Assembly (NCBI GenBank): GCA_947625155.1 | Contig: CANQNG010000003.1 | Location: 1 to 64,000, forward strand | DNA: 64,000 bases | Source of the DNA: an uncultured Clostridia bacterium | GTDB lineage: Bacteria > Bacillota > Clostridia > Oscillospirales > Ruminococcaceae | Reading direction: 5' to 3' | Shown: one piece after another, positions 23,865 through 32,754 of the stretch | How the letters are laid out: each line of letters opens with the position of its first letter | Numbering within the stretch: position 1 is the stretch's first letter | The notes under the pieces: model-generated | The model's input: only the letters and a program-made list of their open reading frames with translations | What the model was told of the DNA's origin: nothing | Database searches by the model: none | Made by a program: the position numbers and the translations under genes

Positions 23865-24574
23865 GCCGTTCCCCTCCTCTTAGCGCACAGTGTCAGCATG
23901 GTATTGTCCTCGTTCAGGCGAATGCGCCCGAAACGTGTCAGCTCCAGCACGGCTAAAAAGGTCGCCACCCGTGCAGAGCGATCATGCAAGCCCTCATAGA
24001 GCGAAGCCACCGCCACATCCCTGCCGTCAAACAAAAGCCGCAGCACATGCACGATCTTCGAGCTGACAGAAACGACCTGCTCCTGTGTCACGGTGTCGGT
24101 GATCTTTTCGGAAAGCTTCTGCTTGTCCGGCTGGATCCTGCCGATCTGGGCAAGTGCCTTTGTCAGCATTGACGGGTCATGTGTCAGCCCATAGGTCTGC
24201 TGCACTTTCGGCAGTTCCATGGGCTTTCGGACGAACACGTCATCCCCCACAAAGCATTCCCGCAGCTTGCGTGCTGCCTGCTGACAGAGGGCATATTCGA
24301 TGAGAGCGCCCTGTAACTCCCGCTTCTCCCGTTCAGCCTCCTCCTGCTTGGGCAGGAGAGAGACAGTCTTGATATAGACGAGCCGGGCTGCCATTTCGAG
24401 GAATTCTCCCGCAAGCTCCAGATCCTGCTCCTTCGCCTGTGCGATGTAGAGCAGATACTGTTCCAGAAGCTTGGTGATCTCAATGTCATTGATGTTCAGT
24501 TTGTGCTTGGCGATCAGGTGCAGCAGCAGGTCAAGCGGTCCGGTGAACACATCCAGATGAAATTCGATCGCCAT
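23861..24574 (-). CDS. scpA: Segregation and condensation protein A
   Basis: 237 residues, the kleisin subunit of Smc-ScpAB. The N-terminal FTGPLDLLLHLIAKHKLNINDIEITKLLEQYL is the ScpA signature. The C-terminal winged helix (VATFLAVLELTRFGRIRLNED) would bind the Smc head. It begins 2 bases after the stop of the membrane protease gene and is coupled to scpB. Confidence 0.96.
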   Translation of the reverse strand: MAIEFHLDVFTGPLDLLLHLIAKHKLNINDIEITKLLEQYLLYIAQAKEQDLELAGEFLEMAARLVYIKTVSLLPKQEEAEREKRELQGALIEYALCQQAARKLRECFVGDDVFVRKPMELPKVQQTYGLTHDPSMLTKALAQIGRIQPDKQKLSEKITDTVTQEQVVSVSSKIVHVLRLLFDGRDVAVASLYEGLHDRSARVATFLAVLELTRFGRIRLNEDNTMLTLCAKRRGTA

Positions 24575-24575
24575 A

Positions 24576-25217
24576 TCAGAACACCGCCGGGATCCAACCA
24601 GTGATGAACATCATCCCCTTGGCGATCAGCCCGACCAGAACAGACAGCGGTCTGCTCAGTATGCCCGTCATCAGCAAGAGCATCATCAGTCCATAGAACA
24701 CCATCTGATTGCGCATCAGCCACAGCTCCGCCCTCGGCGGCAGGAAATAGGTCAGGATGCGGGAACCGTCCAGCGGCGGCACGGGTATCAGATTGAACAC
24801 GGCAAGATTGATGTTGATGATCACGAAATAGAACACTGCCAGATAGAGGTATTCGTTCCGGTATAAAGAGACCGCACAAAGCTGCATGATCACGACCCCA
24901 ACGAAAGCAGCAAGCAGATTAGAGATCGGTCCGGCAATGGCAGTCAGCATCATGCCAAGGCGGCGATCCTTGAAATTCATGGGGTTGACCGGTACGGGCT
25001 TTGCCCACCCGAATCCGCAGAACAGGAGCAGCAGCGCCCCCAGCGGGTCGATATGCGCCAGCGGTGACAGGGTCAGTCTCCCCCGTTCCTTGGCGGTATT
25101 GTCCCCCAGTTTGTAGGCTACGAACGCATGGGCGCACTCATGCAGCGGATTGATGAGCAGCACGATCATGAGACAGACAAAAAATTCCAGTGTCCGTTCG
25201 GTGGAAAAAATTCCCAT
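24576..25217 (-). CDS. Site-2 protease-like M50 zinc metalloprotease
   Basis: 213 residues, membrane protein. HECAH is the zinc HExxH in the first core segment, and PVPPLDGSRIL supplies the third ligand Asp. Family length and the position upstream of scpAB match the YwhC-type proteases of Firmicutes, whose substrates are mostly unknown. The start is at MGIFSTER (25217), backed by ggaggaag. The longer frame in the ORF track lacks support. First gene of the long minus-strand cluster. Confidence 0.9.
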   Translation of the reverse strand: MGIFSTERTLEFFVCLMIVLLINPLHECAHAFVAYKLGDNTAKERGRLTLSPLAHIDPLGALLLLFCGFGWAKPVPVNPMNFKDRRLGMMLTAIAGPISNLLAAFVGVVIMQLCAVSLYRNEYLYLAVFYFVIININLAVFNLIPVPPLDGSRILTYFLPPRAELWLMRNQMVFYGLMMLLLMTGILSRPLSVLVGLIAKGMMFITGWIPAVF

Positions 25218-25260
25218 ACACTTCCTCCATTTGCAGCTGTATCTGAACATTCACTTCTTT

Positions 25261-25289
25261 ATTATACTACATTCAGCCGGATTTTGCAA
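25261..25289 (-). promoter_or_regulatory. Promoter of the M50-scpA-scpB cluster
   Basis: Minus-strand TTGCAA (25284-25289), 17-base spacer, TATAAT (25261-25266). Confidence 0.75.
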
Positions 25290-25400
25290 GTGATTTTGCA
25301 CAAATTCTCAAAAAATTCCTCGCTGCCGCCCAAAAAAGCGGAAAGACAGGGCATTTCCGGCATTCAGGCAGATCTTTTTTGAAAAAATTTGAAAAAACAC

Positions 25401-25429
25401 TTGCTTTTTTTTGAAAGATGTGCTATACT
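25401..25429 (+). promoter_or_regulatory. rpmB promoter
   Basis: TTGCTT (25401-25406), 17-base spacer, TGC-TATACT (25424-25429) with an extended -10. Confidence 0.7.
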
Positions 25430-25474
25430 AATATACAGTAGTGTTTTTGGCACAAGGTGAAGGAGGTGTTTTCA

Positions 25475-25669
25475 ATGGCAAAATGTGAGATCTGCGGAAA
25501 GGGTGTTACTTTCGGCAACAAGGTGTCCCACTCCCACAGAGCATCCAACAGAACATGGAAGCCCAATGTACAGCGTGTCAAGGCGATCGTCAAGGGTACT
25601 CCCTGTCATATCTATGTATGCTCCAGATGCCTGCGTTCCGGTAAGGTGGTCCGCGCAAAGGAAGCATAA
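25475..25669 (+). CDS. rpmB: 50S ribosomal protein L28
   Basis: 64 residues. MAKCEICGKGVTFGNKVSHSH and WKPNVQRVKA are L28 hallmarks. The CEIC and CSRC pairs make this the zinc-binding (C+) form. The start at 25475 follows aaggaggtg. Monocistronic, with its own promoter and terminator. Confidence 0.97.
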   Translation: MAKCEICGKGVTFGNKVSHSHRASNRTWKPNVQRVKAIVKGTPCHIYVCSRCLRSGKVVRAKEA

Positions 25670-25718
25670 TGCGCATTCGCAGTGAAAAGAGATCTCTCTG
25701 CTAACTGTGGGGAGGTGT

Positions 25719-25747
25719 ATCAGGAGCCGTAAAGCTCCTGATTTTTC
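25719..25747 (+). terminator. rpmB terminator
   Basis: atcaggagc-cgtaaa-gctcctgat followed by tttt. Confidence 0.85.
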
Positions 25748-25781
25748 ATATGCGGTTTTTTGTAAGATCCCTAAAAAACAG

Positions 25782-25810
25782 TTGACTTTATTGCCGGACT
25801 GTGGTATAAT
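25782..25810 (+). promoter_or_regulatory. Promoter of the sseB-like gene
   Basis: TTGACT (25782-25787), 17-base spacer, TATAAT (25805-25810). Confidence 0.8.
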
Positions 25811-25878
25811 GTCAATAACAGACGGACACAGCGCCTTTTTAGGGCTGACCGATGAAATTTTAGAATGAGGTGAAAAGA

Positions 25879-26673
25879 TTGGCAGAGATCAGACAAAGCA
25901 AAGTACCCGTGACCAACCCCGGTCTGGTACAGGCAATGGAGGCAATGAAACAGGAACGTACCCCCAAGACGGAGCTGACATTTATCAATCATATGAAAGC
26001 AGCACGTTTTCTCGTTCCGGCAAATATACGTCAGGTGCAGAAGGCAGAAGCCAATGAGGACGGTACGGTGGTACTGAAAGATGTACCGGAAGTGCAGATC
26101 CTGCTGTTCAACAACAAGAACGGTCAAAAATTCCTGCCCCTGTTTACTGACCCCGTGGAAGCAAGGAAATGGGAGGGTTTTCAGGATCATCAGATGTTCG
26201 CATTCAGTTTTCAGGATCTGTGCCGATTCTGTGAGACCAACAAGAATGAAACTTTAGAGGGTGTCGTGGTCGATCCCTATGGTCACAATGTCATCATTAA
26301 TGTGGACACCATCCAGCGCATGCGTGAGACGGAAAATATCGCCCCCGGCACAAAGGTGCAGATCGGCGACTACAAGGAAGAACCAAAGCCCCTGCTGGAT
26401 GCCCTGCTTGCGCATCTGCCCAGTGAAGCAGGCATCGTCAAAGCTTATCTGCGTGTGATGAAGCGTGAGGACAAGCCAGCCCCGAATTTCCTGCTCATCG
26501 TAGAACTGGACAAAAGCATCATCACCAATTCGGATGAACTGCGTGCTGCGTTCGACAAGATCGCTGAGACCGCAAAGCCCCAGTTGAGAGGGGCAGAGCT
26601 TGCGATCGTACCGTCAGACAGCAACTTTGGCGTAGCTGCTCTGCGCAATGCCGTGCCGTTCTATGAAAAATAA
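25879..26673 (+). CDS. SseB family protein
   Basis: 264 residues, cytoplasmic. It carries the SseB N-terminal domain (VQILLFNNKNGQKFLPLFTDPVEARKWEG, then FQDLCRFCETNKNETLEGVVVDPYGHNVII) and the SseB C-terminal domain (ALLAHLPSEAGIVKAYLRVMK, LIVELDK). In E. coli SseB changes serine sensitivity, and molecular function is unknown in general. I prefer the TTG at 25879, since gaggtg ends 6 bases upstream of it. The GTG at 25870 lies inside that site. Confidence 0.85.
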   Translation: MAEIRQSKVPVTNPGLVQAMEAMKQERTPKTELTFINHMKAARFLVPANIRQVQKAEANEDGTVVLKDVPEVQILLFNNKNGQKFLPLFTDPVEARKWEGFQDHQMFAFSFQDLCRFCETNKNETLEGVVVDPYGHNVIINVDTIQRMRETENIAPGTKVQIGDYKEEPKPLLDALLAHLPSEAGIVKAYLRVMKREDKPAPNFLLIVELDKSIITNSDELRAAFDKIAETAKPQLRGAELAIVPSDSNFGVAALRNAVPFYEK

Positions 26674-26679
26674 CAACGC

Positions 26680-26705
26680 AAGTCCGCCTCTTGGCGGACT
26701 TTTCC
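26680..26705 (+). terminator. Terminator after the sseB-like gene
   Basis: aagtccgcc-tctt-ggcggactt followed by ttcctttcctttat. Confidence 0.85.
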
Positions 26706-26714
26706 TTTCCTTTA

Positions 26715-26745
26715 TTGTAAACTTTTTTCTAAAACAGGTTGACAA
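26715..26745 (+). promoter_or_regulatory. BirA-type biotin operator
   Basis: ttgtaaac-N15-gttgacaa, two inverted half sites (7 of 8 match) at the spacing of Firmicute BirA operators. The right half covers the -35 of the bioY promoter. Confidence 0.7.
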
Positions 26746-26767
26746 ACAGAAAATTTTCTGGTATACT
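26739..26767 (+). promoter_or_regulatory. bioY promoter
   Basis: TTGACA (26739-26744), 17-base spacer, TATACT (26762-26767). Confidence 0.85.
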
Positions 26768-26818
26768 TAAATCAACAACCAAATCAAAAAACAGATTGAC
26801 AATAAAGGAGGTTTTACC

Positions 26819-27370
26819 ATGAAAACAAAAGACATTATCCTGACTGCCATGTTTACCGCACTGATCTCGGTGGGAACGTTTGTGCGCATTCCCCTGCCGC
26901 TGTGCCCCCTGACGCTCCAGCCGCTGTTCACAGCACTGGCAGGGGTCGTGCTTGGCAGCAAACGGGGCGGGGCGGCGGCATTGGGGTATCTGCTGCTGGG
27001 GCTGCTGGGTGTGCCAGTCTTTACGGGCGGCGGCGGCATCGGGTACATCCTGAAACCGACATTCGGGTTCATTCTCGGCTTCTGTGTGCAGGCATACATT
27101 ACCGGCCTCTTTGCCGAAACAGGCACACCGAAACTCCCCCGCCTGATCACCGGGACATTGTGCGGCATGCTGGTCATGTACGCTATGGGAGCCGTGTATT
27201 ACTGGCTCATCAGCGAATTTTACCTCGGGAGCTTTACGGGCGTATGGATCATGCTGCTCAACTGCTGCCTGCTGCCGCTGCCGAAAGATGTACTCTCCTG
27301 TGTTCTGGCGGCAGTGCTGGGCGTGCGGCTGCTGCCTGTCGTGAAACGTATGGAACGGCATGCGGCATAA
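26819..27370 (+). CDS. bioY: Biotin transporter BioY (ECF S component)
   Basis: 183 residues with six membrane segments. The N-terminal PLPLCPLTLQPLFTALAGVVLGSKRGGAAALGYLLLGLLGVPVF with GGGGIGYILKPTFGFILGF is the BioY signature. It captures biotin and works with a shared ECF ATPase/EcfT module encoded elsewhere, or alone at low rate. The BirA-type box over its promoter means biotin would repress it. Biotin need fits the biotin-dependent carboxylase operon at 15-18 kb. Confidence 0.95.
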   Translation: MKTKDIILTAMFTALISVGTFVRIPLPLCPLTLQPLFTALAGVVLGSKRGGAAALGYLLLGLLGVPVFTGGGGIGYILKPTFGFILGFCVQAYITGLFAETGTPKLPRLITGTLCGMLVMYAMGAVYYWLISEFYLGSFTGVWIMLLNCCLLPLPKDVLSCVLAAVLGVRLLPVVKRMERHAA

Positions 27371-27415
27371 GAGATCATTTCAGGGAACAGAGGCTGTGAA
27401 AACAAACATACCGAC

Positions 27416-27444
27416 TTGACTTTTCTCCTGAGATCGTGTATAAT
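27416..27444 (+). promoter_or_regulatory. Promoter of the SCP2 gene
   Basis: TTGACT (27416-27421), 17-base spacer, TATAAT (27439-27444). Confidence 0.8.
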
Positions 27445-27492
27445 AGAATTACCGGTCTGACCGGATCATCATTTGCAGAAGGAGAGAATTTT

Positions 27493-27822
27493 ATGACATT
27501 TGAGGAACTGTTGGCGAAAGTACGGGGCATGGCTGCCGGGTTTGATCATTCGGGCACGCAATTCCTTGCAGTGCAGATCAACATCACAGGCGATCACGGC
27601 GGCGTATTCTATATCGAGATCAAGGACGATCGTGTCAGCATCGAACCCTATGAGTACATCGACCGCAATTGTGCCGTTACCGTCAGCATGAGCAATTTCA
27701 ACAAGCTGCTCGACGGCAAGGCGGATGCCGTGGCACTGTTTACCGTCGGAAAGCTGAAAGTGGATGGCGACATCGGAAAGGCGCTGGAGTTTGCCAACTT
27801 GCTCAAACAAAAGAAAAAATAA
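27493..27822 (+). CDS. SCP2 sterol-binding domain protein
   Basis: 109 residues, a single SCP2-like domain. VFYIEIKDDRVSIEPY, then CAVTVSMSNFNKLLDGKADAVALFTVGKLKVDGDIGKALEFANLL is the family core (the 'G.l...G.....F..GkikvkGd...a' line). It probably binds a lipid or other hydrophobic ligand. Bacterial function is unclear. The start at 27493 follows aaggagag, and the ORF-track start at 27436 lies on the promoter. Confidence 0.88.
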   Translation: MTFEELLAKVRGMAAGFDHSGTQFLAVQINITGDHGGVFYIEIKDDRVSIEPYEYIDRNCAVTVSMSNFNKLLDGKADAVALFTVGKLKVDGDIGKALEFANLLKQKKK

Positions 27823-27826
27823 AGCA

Positions 27827-27851
27827 AGGGCTGTCGTGGACAGCCCTTTTT
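27827..27851 (+). terminator. Hairpin between the SCP2 and YjbR genes
   Basis: agggctgtc-gtg-gacagccct followed by ttttt. The YjbR gene starts 16 bases later, so this may be a partial terminator. Confidence 0.75.
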
Positions 27852-27866
27852 CAGAAAGGAACATCT

Positions 27867-28223
27867 ATGCTTACCAGGAATGATCTTTTCCGCCATGCTG
27901 CGGAAACTTACGGCGATACGCCCGAATACCTCTGGCAGCGTGACCCCCGGAGCTGTGTGCTGCGGCATCCGCAGAATGCCCGCTGGTATGCGGTCTTTCT
28001 ATCCGTTGCCGGTTCAAAGCTCGGTCTGAAAGACAATTCCCCCGTGGACATCATGGACATCAAGCTCCCGCCGGATGACATTGCCCTCCTCACGGCGGAA
28101 CAGGGGCTGATCCCTGCCTATCACATGAACAAAAAACACTGGCTCACCGTAGTCCTTGACGGTTCAGTTGAGGATATCCTTGTGCTGCATCTGCTGCAAA
28201 AAAGCTGGGAGATCACAAGGTAA
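27867..28223 (+). CDS. MmcQ/YjbR family protein
   Basis: 118 residues. YGDTPEYLWQRDPRSCVLRHPQNARWYAVFLSV, then GLIPAYHMNKKHWLTVVLDGSVEDILVLHLLQKSWEI shows the CyaY-like fold of this family, sometimes described as DNA-binding but of uncertain role. The start at 27867 follows aaagga. The ORF track frame begins earlier inside the SCP2 gene and has no support there. Convergent with the MutS-like gene. Confidence 0.85.
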   Translation: MLTRNDLFRHAAETYGDTPEYLWQRDPRSCVLRHPQNARWYAVFLSVAGSKLGLKDNSPVDIMDIKLPPDDIALLTAEQGLIPAYHMNKKHWLTVVLDGSVEDILVLHLLQKSWEITR

Positions 28224-28230
28224 CGCTGTA

Positions 28231-29829
28231 TTACTGCTGACTGGTTTCTTTTAGCTGTTCAAAGGTGATCCCATATCTGCTTGCGATCTCCCGTGCATAG
28301 CTCCTGCCGTCCGGCTTATCACAGCGGACACGGAACGCATCCGGGGTATCCCGCTTTCCCATGACAATGCTGACCGCCTCACAGACGGCATCCTCACTCT
28401 GGAGCAGTTCCGGATGTTCCGCAAGCTCCAGCATATGCGTATTAAAACAGGTGCGTGCGCCGAGGCAACACAGGTATTTCAGCACATCCTGTGCAATATA
28501 GAGCGATTCGGAATGGCTCGTTGTGGCAAAGGATTCGTTGCACAGCAGCAGGCTGTCCGGGGTCGCAGCCTTGCAGATCTCAGAAAAACGCTCCGCCTCC
28601 TCCCCCAGTCTGCCAAGGGAAAGTGTCTGGTTCTCATCCGCCGGAAAATGCGTAAAAATGCCGTCGCAAATGCGCAGCTTTCCGCTCCGGCAAGGTACGA
28701 ATACGCCCTGCTGGAACAGCAGGAACGCCAGCCCGATGCCCTGCGTGTAAATGGTCTTACCGCCCCGGTTCGGTCCGGTCAGCAGAAAAATGCGCCGTTT
28801 TCCGGCAAATCGCAGGTCATTGCAGACGATAGGGAGCGTTTCATCCCAGAGAGCGAGCCGGACATTATAGAGATCTGAAAGACAGGTGTCGTCCTCCGAA
28901 AATGCCGGCATACAGCAGGGTCGCCCTGCTGCCGTCAGCCGCTGTTCCAGTTCCATGCAGCGCAGGTAGAACACTGTTTCATCCCGCAGCGCCCCCAGCG
29001 TGTTCCCGCTCGTGTCTGCATAGCGCCTGAGCACCCGCCGTAGTTTTCCCGTTAGCTGCGGGAGCATCTCCTCGATCAGGTTCGTCAGATTGTTCATCAG
29101 CATGTCCCGGTTGTCCGGGGCATTCGATGCGTGGGACAAGATCGTGAACGGCTGCAGATCTGTATCCTCCGGATGCCGTTTCCGGTGGAACTGCATATAT
29201 TTTTCCAGAAATCCCTTTTCCGTGAAAGCATAGCTGTTCAGAGAGATGATCCCTGCCTCAGCCGGAGCGAATTCGCTGTTGAAATTGATGCCAAGCGTCA
29301 TGCTGCGGATACCTGCCACATCATCGGCAAGCACTTTCACATCCTCCGAAAGCGCCGCAAAACCGCTGCTGCGGCAGAGCGACTCCACATATCCCGCAAG
29401 CTGCCGCATCCCCTCCGATTTGAAATTTTTTCCGGCAAACAGCTCCTGCATCTGCCGCACGGACGTGCTGTAATTCTCCAGTTCCCGCAGCCGCTGGATC
29501 AGCTCCCAGATCCCGGCTTTTCCGTGACTGATACGCATCGGATCCGATGCACTGAACTGCATCCGGTCAAAGATCTCCTCCAGTTCCCTGCACAGTGCAG
29601 GGTCTTTTTTGAGGTCGGCATACACTGCCCGCCGGTATTCGATGATCTCCCGGTCGACCGGGAGCTGCATCAGAATGCGTTTCAGCACAGTCTGTTCCTG
29701 TGTCACCGCCGAAAGCTTCTCTGTCAGCAGATCCAGCGACAGGTCATTAACAGTCGTTTCGGACAATGTAACATAGCCTGTTTTTCCCGCCGGGGCAAGC
29801 AGACTGAATGGTCGGCCGTAAGGCTGCAT
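28231..29829 (-). CDS. Stand-alone MutS-like ATPase
   Basis: 532 residues. It has the lever/clamp helices and ATPase of the MutS family but lacks the N-terminal mismatch-binding and connector domains. Walker A is LLTGPNRGGKT. The Walker B region reads LLLCNESFATTSHSE where MutS has a D-E pair, so the first acidic residue is Asn, and a later His is in CFNTHML. Such proteins are widespread in Clostridia and their role is unknown. The start at 29829 is backed by aaggggg. The ATG at 29859 has no site. Last gene of the dgt-dnaG-rpoD operon. Confidence 0.8.
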   Translation of the reverse strand: MQPYGRPFSLLAPAGKTGYVTLSETTVNDLSLDLLTEKLSAVTQEQTVLKRILMQLPVDREIIEYRRAVYADLKKDPALCRELEEIFDRMQFSASDPMRISHGKAGIWELIQRLRELENYSTSVRQMQELFAGKNFKSEGMRQLAGYVESLCRSSGFAALSEDVKVLADDVAGIRSMTLGINFNSEFAPAEAGIISLNSYAFTEKGFLEKYMQFHRKRHPEDTDLQPFTILSHASNAPDNRDMLMNNLTNLIEEMLPQLTGKLRRVLRRYADTSGNTLGALRDETVFYLRCMELEQRLTAAGRPCCMPAFSEDDTCLSDLYNVRLALWDETLPIVCNDLRFAGKRRIFLLTGPNRGGKTIYTQGIGLAFLLFQQGVFVPCRSGKLRICDGIFTHFPADENQTLSLGRLGEEAERFSEICKAATPDSLLLCNESFATTSHSESLYIAQDVLKYLCCLGARTCFNTHMLELAEHPELLQSEDAVCEAVSIVMGKRDTPDAFRVRCDKPDGRSYAREIASRYGITFEQLKETSQQ

Positions 29830-29859
29830 CCTGTGTCCCCCTTTCCCATGATGCTGCAT

Positions 29860-30960
29860 TTAGTCGAGGAAATCCTTGACTTTCTTGCTCCGGCTCGGAT
29901 GGCGCAGCTTGCGCAGTGCCTTTGCCTCGATCTGGCGAATGCGTTCTCTGGTCACATTGAACTGCGCCCCCACCTCTTCCAGTGTACGGGAACGTCCGTC
30001 CAGCAAGCCGAACCGCAGGCGCAGGACATTTGCCTCCCGGTCTGTCAGCGTGGAAAGCACCTCGTCCAACTGCTCCTTGAGGAGCGTATGCGATGCCGCA
30101 TCCGCAGGGGCAGGCGCTTCCTCGTCCGGGATGAAGTCACCCAAATGGGAATCCTCTTCCTCACCGATCGGTGTTTCCAGCGAGACAGGATCCTGCGCAA
30201 TGCGCATGATCTCACGTACACGGTCTACCTGCATGTCCAGCTTTTCCGCGATCTCCTCGGCTGTCGGGTCGTGTCCGTTCTCGTGCAGGAGCTGGCTGGA
30301 GATCTTCTTCACCTTGGTGATCGTCTCCACCATATGTACCGGGATACGAATGGTCCTTGCCTGATCGGCAATGGCACGGGTGATCGCCTGACGGATCCAC
30401 CATGTCGCATAGGTCGAGAACTTGAAGCCCTTGTTGTAGTCGAATTTCTCCACCGCCTTGATAAGCCCGAGGTTGCCCTCTTGGATGAGGTCAAGGAACT
30501 GCATGCCTCTGCCGACATACTTCTTGGCAATGCTGACGACCAGACGCAGATTTGCCTCTGACAGGCGCTGCTTGGCACGCTTTGCCTGTAAAGGTGTCCC
30601 CTCTGCCATCAGCCGTGCCAGCTCGATCTCCTCGTCCCCCGAGAGCAGCGGCACTCTGCCGATCTCTTTCAGGTAGATCTTCACCGGATCGTCTACAGCC
30701 AGCCCCTCGGTAGAAAGTGCATCTTCCAGATCTTCATCCGGATTGTCACTGATCTGGATATGGTTCAGGTCAAAATTTTCATCCACGATGCTGTTGTCAA
30801 TGATCTCGATGCTGAGCTGTTCGCAGCTATCGTAAAAGGAATTGAGCTGATCGGCATCAAAATCCATTTCCTCCAGAGCATCTGAGATCTGCTTGGTCGT
30901 GAGTTTCCCGGTCGCCTTTCCTCTCTCCAGCAGTCCTTCGATGGTAGACTTCTTGTCCAT
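29860..30960 (-). CDS. rpoD: RNA polymerase primary sigma factor
   Basis: 366 residues. The housekeeping sigma factor has region 1.1, region 1.2 ([19 protein letters not shown]), region 2 ([38 protein letters not shown] and [13 protein letters not shown]), region 3, and region 4 ([33 protein letters not shown]). The TTGACA/TATAAT promoters in this window are its expected targets. Order dnaG-rpoD is the classical macromolecular-synthesis operon, here with dgt in place of rpsU. Confidence 0.98.
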   Translation of the reverse strand: MDKKSTIEGLLERGKATGKLTTKQISDALEEMDFDADQLNSFYDSCEQLSIEIIDNSIVDENFDLNHIQISDNPDEDLEDALSTEGLAVDDPVKIYLKEIGRVPLLSGDEEIELARLMAEGTPLQAKRAKQRLSEANLRLVVSIAKKYVGRGMQFLDLIQEGNLGLIKAVEKFDYNKGFKFSTYATWWIRQAITRAIADQARTIRIPVHMVETITKVKKISSQLLHENGHDPTAEEIAEKLDMQVDRVREIMRIAQDPVSLETPIGEEEDSHLGDFIPDEEAPAPADAASHTLLKEQLDEVLSTLTDREANVLRLRFGLLDGRSRTLEEVGAQFNVTRERIRQIEAKALRKLRHPSRSKKVKDFLD

Positions 30961-30972
30961 TCGTATTCCTCC

Positions 30973-32736
30973 TTATTGCGCTGCACTGTTTCTCCTCTGC
31001 TGATCGGCAACGACCCGCAGCAGGTCATCATCTGTCATTTCCGTACCGGGTACTACCCGGTCATGCCCCTCCCGGAGCACTTCGATGCACTCTTCCAACG
31101 CATCCCTGTCCGGTGGGATCTCCCTGCTCCGGGCAGCAATGCCTGTGATACGTCCCATTTCCTCCACGCTGAATTCCTCCGAAAGGAAAGTCAGATCCGT
31201 CTGTCCTGTCTCCGCCAGATGGGTGCAAATGGCTTCATACACCCGCCTGTGGAAATTCGTCACAAATCCCTCCGGGCGAAGCATGCCCCAGACCATTTCC
31301 CAGTCCTCCGGGCGCAGCAGCAGATAGGCAAGGATCATCTGCTCCGCACGGCTCTCACGGGGATACTGCACCGCCATGGGCTCCAGCTCGTCCCGCTGGA
31401 GCGACTGTGCCTCGATCGCCTGAAATCTGGCTTTCTTGGCAAAGCCCTTGTGCTGCTTCACGGTATCATCGACCGCTTTCCGGAGCGTTTCGCTCCGGAT
31501 GTCCGTTTCCGCTGCCACACGGGAAATATACACTTCCCGCTGGAGCGGATCGGCAATGTCCGCCAGCACATGTTTCACCCGGTCCAAGTATTTCGTCTTG
31601 TCCATATCTTCCTGCAAATGCAGCCCGTCCCGGCACTTGTCTATCTGGAAATGGATGGCATCCCCTGCGTCGTCCAGCAGCCTCCGGAACGCATCTGCCC
31701 CGAATGTCTTGATGTATTCGTCCGGATCTTTTGCCCCTTCCATGTGCAGGATACGTGTCGGCAGCCCGACCTCCCCGAACCGCTGCAAAGCCCGCTGGGT
31801 AGCGGTCTGCCCTGCCCCGTCGCTGTCGTAGGCGATAATGACCTCCTTGGCATACTGTGCGATGCGCCTTGCCTGTGCAGGCGTGATCGCCGTGCCGAGT
31901 GTTGCGACCACATTCGGGAAACCTGCCTGATTGACGGCAATGACATCCATATACCCCTCCGCCAGAATGAACGAACTGGAAGCCGCATCCTTGGCAAAAT
32001 GCAGGGAAAACAGATTCGCCCCCTTATCAAAAACAGGGGTATCGGCTGTGTTGAGGTATTTCGGCTTGCTGTCGTCAAGCACCCGTCCGCCGAAGCCGAT
32101 GACGTTCCCCCGGATGTCCACAATGGGAAATATCACCCGGTTGCGGAAATTGTCGTAGACATTGCCCTTTTCACTGCGGCGGCAGACCCCGGCAGCGACC
32201 ATTTCCTCCTCTGCATAGCCGAGATGTTTCAGGTGGTCTGTGAGCTGTCCCCAACTGTCCGGCGCAAATCCAAGCCCGTATTTTTGGATAGTCTCCGGCA
32301 GGATCTTCCTGCTCCGGAAATACGCCAGCCCCGCCCTGTCCTTTCCCCGCAGCAAGTTGCTGTAGTAGAAATTCGCCGTTTCCCGGTTGATCTCATAACA
32401 GCGGCGGCGCAGGTGGGCAAGCCGTTCCTCTTCCGGATCTTGGGCAGGCATCTGGATGCCGGAACGCTGTGCCAGTGTGCGGACTGCCTCAAGAAAGGGA
32501 AGGTTCTCCATTTTCTGGACAAAAGTGATCGCCGTTCCGCCCGTGCCGCAGCCAAAGCAGTAAAAGCTCTGGTCATCCGGGTAGATCGTACAGGAAGGCG
32601 TTTTCTCACTGTGGAACGGACAGCAGCAGACATAGGTGCGCCCCCGCCGCTTCACATCCGCATAAGTACGAAATAACGCCACAATATCCGTCGTTTCCCG
32701 GATGCGGCGGATAAATTCCTCCGGCAGCCTTGGCAT
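30973..32736 (-). CDS. dnaG: DNA primase
   Basis: 587 residues. The CHC2 zinc finger (CCPFHSEKTPSCTIYPDDQSFYCFGCGTGG) is followed by the RNA polymerase core (KYGLGFAPDSW, VIFPIVDIRGNVIGFGGRVL) and Toprim (ILAEGYMDVIAVNQAGF, VIIAYDSDGAGQTA). A C-terminal DnaB-binding helical domain follows. It lays RNA primers for DNA replication. It lies 12 bases from rpoD. Confidence 0.97.
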   Translation of the reverse strand: MPRLPEEFIRRIRETTDIVALFRTYADVKRRGRTYVCCCPFHSEKTPSCTIYPDDQSFYCFGCGTGGTAITFVQKMENLPFLEAVRTLAQRSGIQMPAQDPEEERLAHLRRRCYEINRETANFYYSNLLRGKDRAGLAYFRSRKILPETIQKYGLGFAPDSWGQLTDHLKHLGYAEEEMVAAGVCRRSEKGNVYDNFRNRVIFPIVDIRGNVIGFGGRVLDDSKPKYLNTADTPVFDKGANLFSLHFAKDAASSSFILAEGYMDVIAVNQAGFPNVVATLGTAITPAQARRIAQYAKEVIIAYDSDGAGQTATQRALQRFGEVGLPTRILHMEGAKDPDEYIKTFGADAFRRLLDDAGDAIHFQIDKCRDGLHLQEDMDKTKYLDRVKHVLADIADPLQREVYISRVAAETDIRSETLRKAVDDTVKQHKGFAKKARFQAIEAQSLQRDELEPMAVQYPRESRAEQMILAYLLLRPEDWEMVWGMLRPEGFVTNFHRRVYEAICTHLAETGQTDLTFLSEEFSVEEMGRITGIAARSREIPPDRDALEECIEVLREGHDRVVPGTEMTDDDLLRVVADQQRRNSAAQ

Positions 32737-32754
32737 ACTCTCACCTCCGGCGCA

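Noticed and set aside
30976-32676. 566-codon plus-strand ORF
   Set aside because: Antisense to dnaG, with low-complexity histidine/arginine-rich translation and no start signal.
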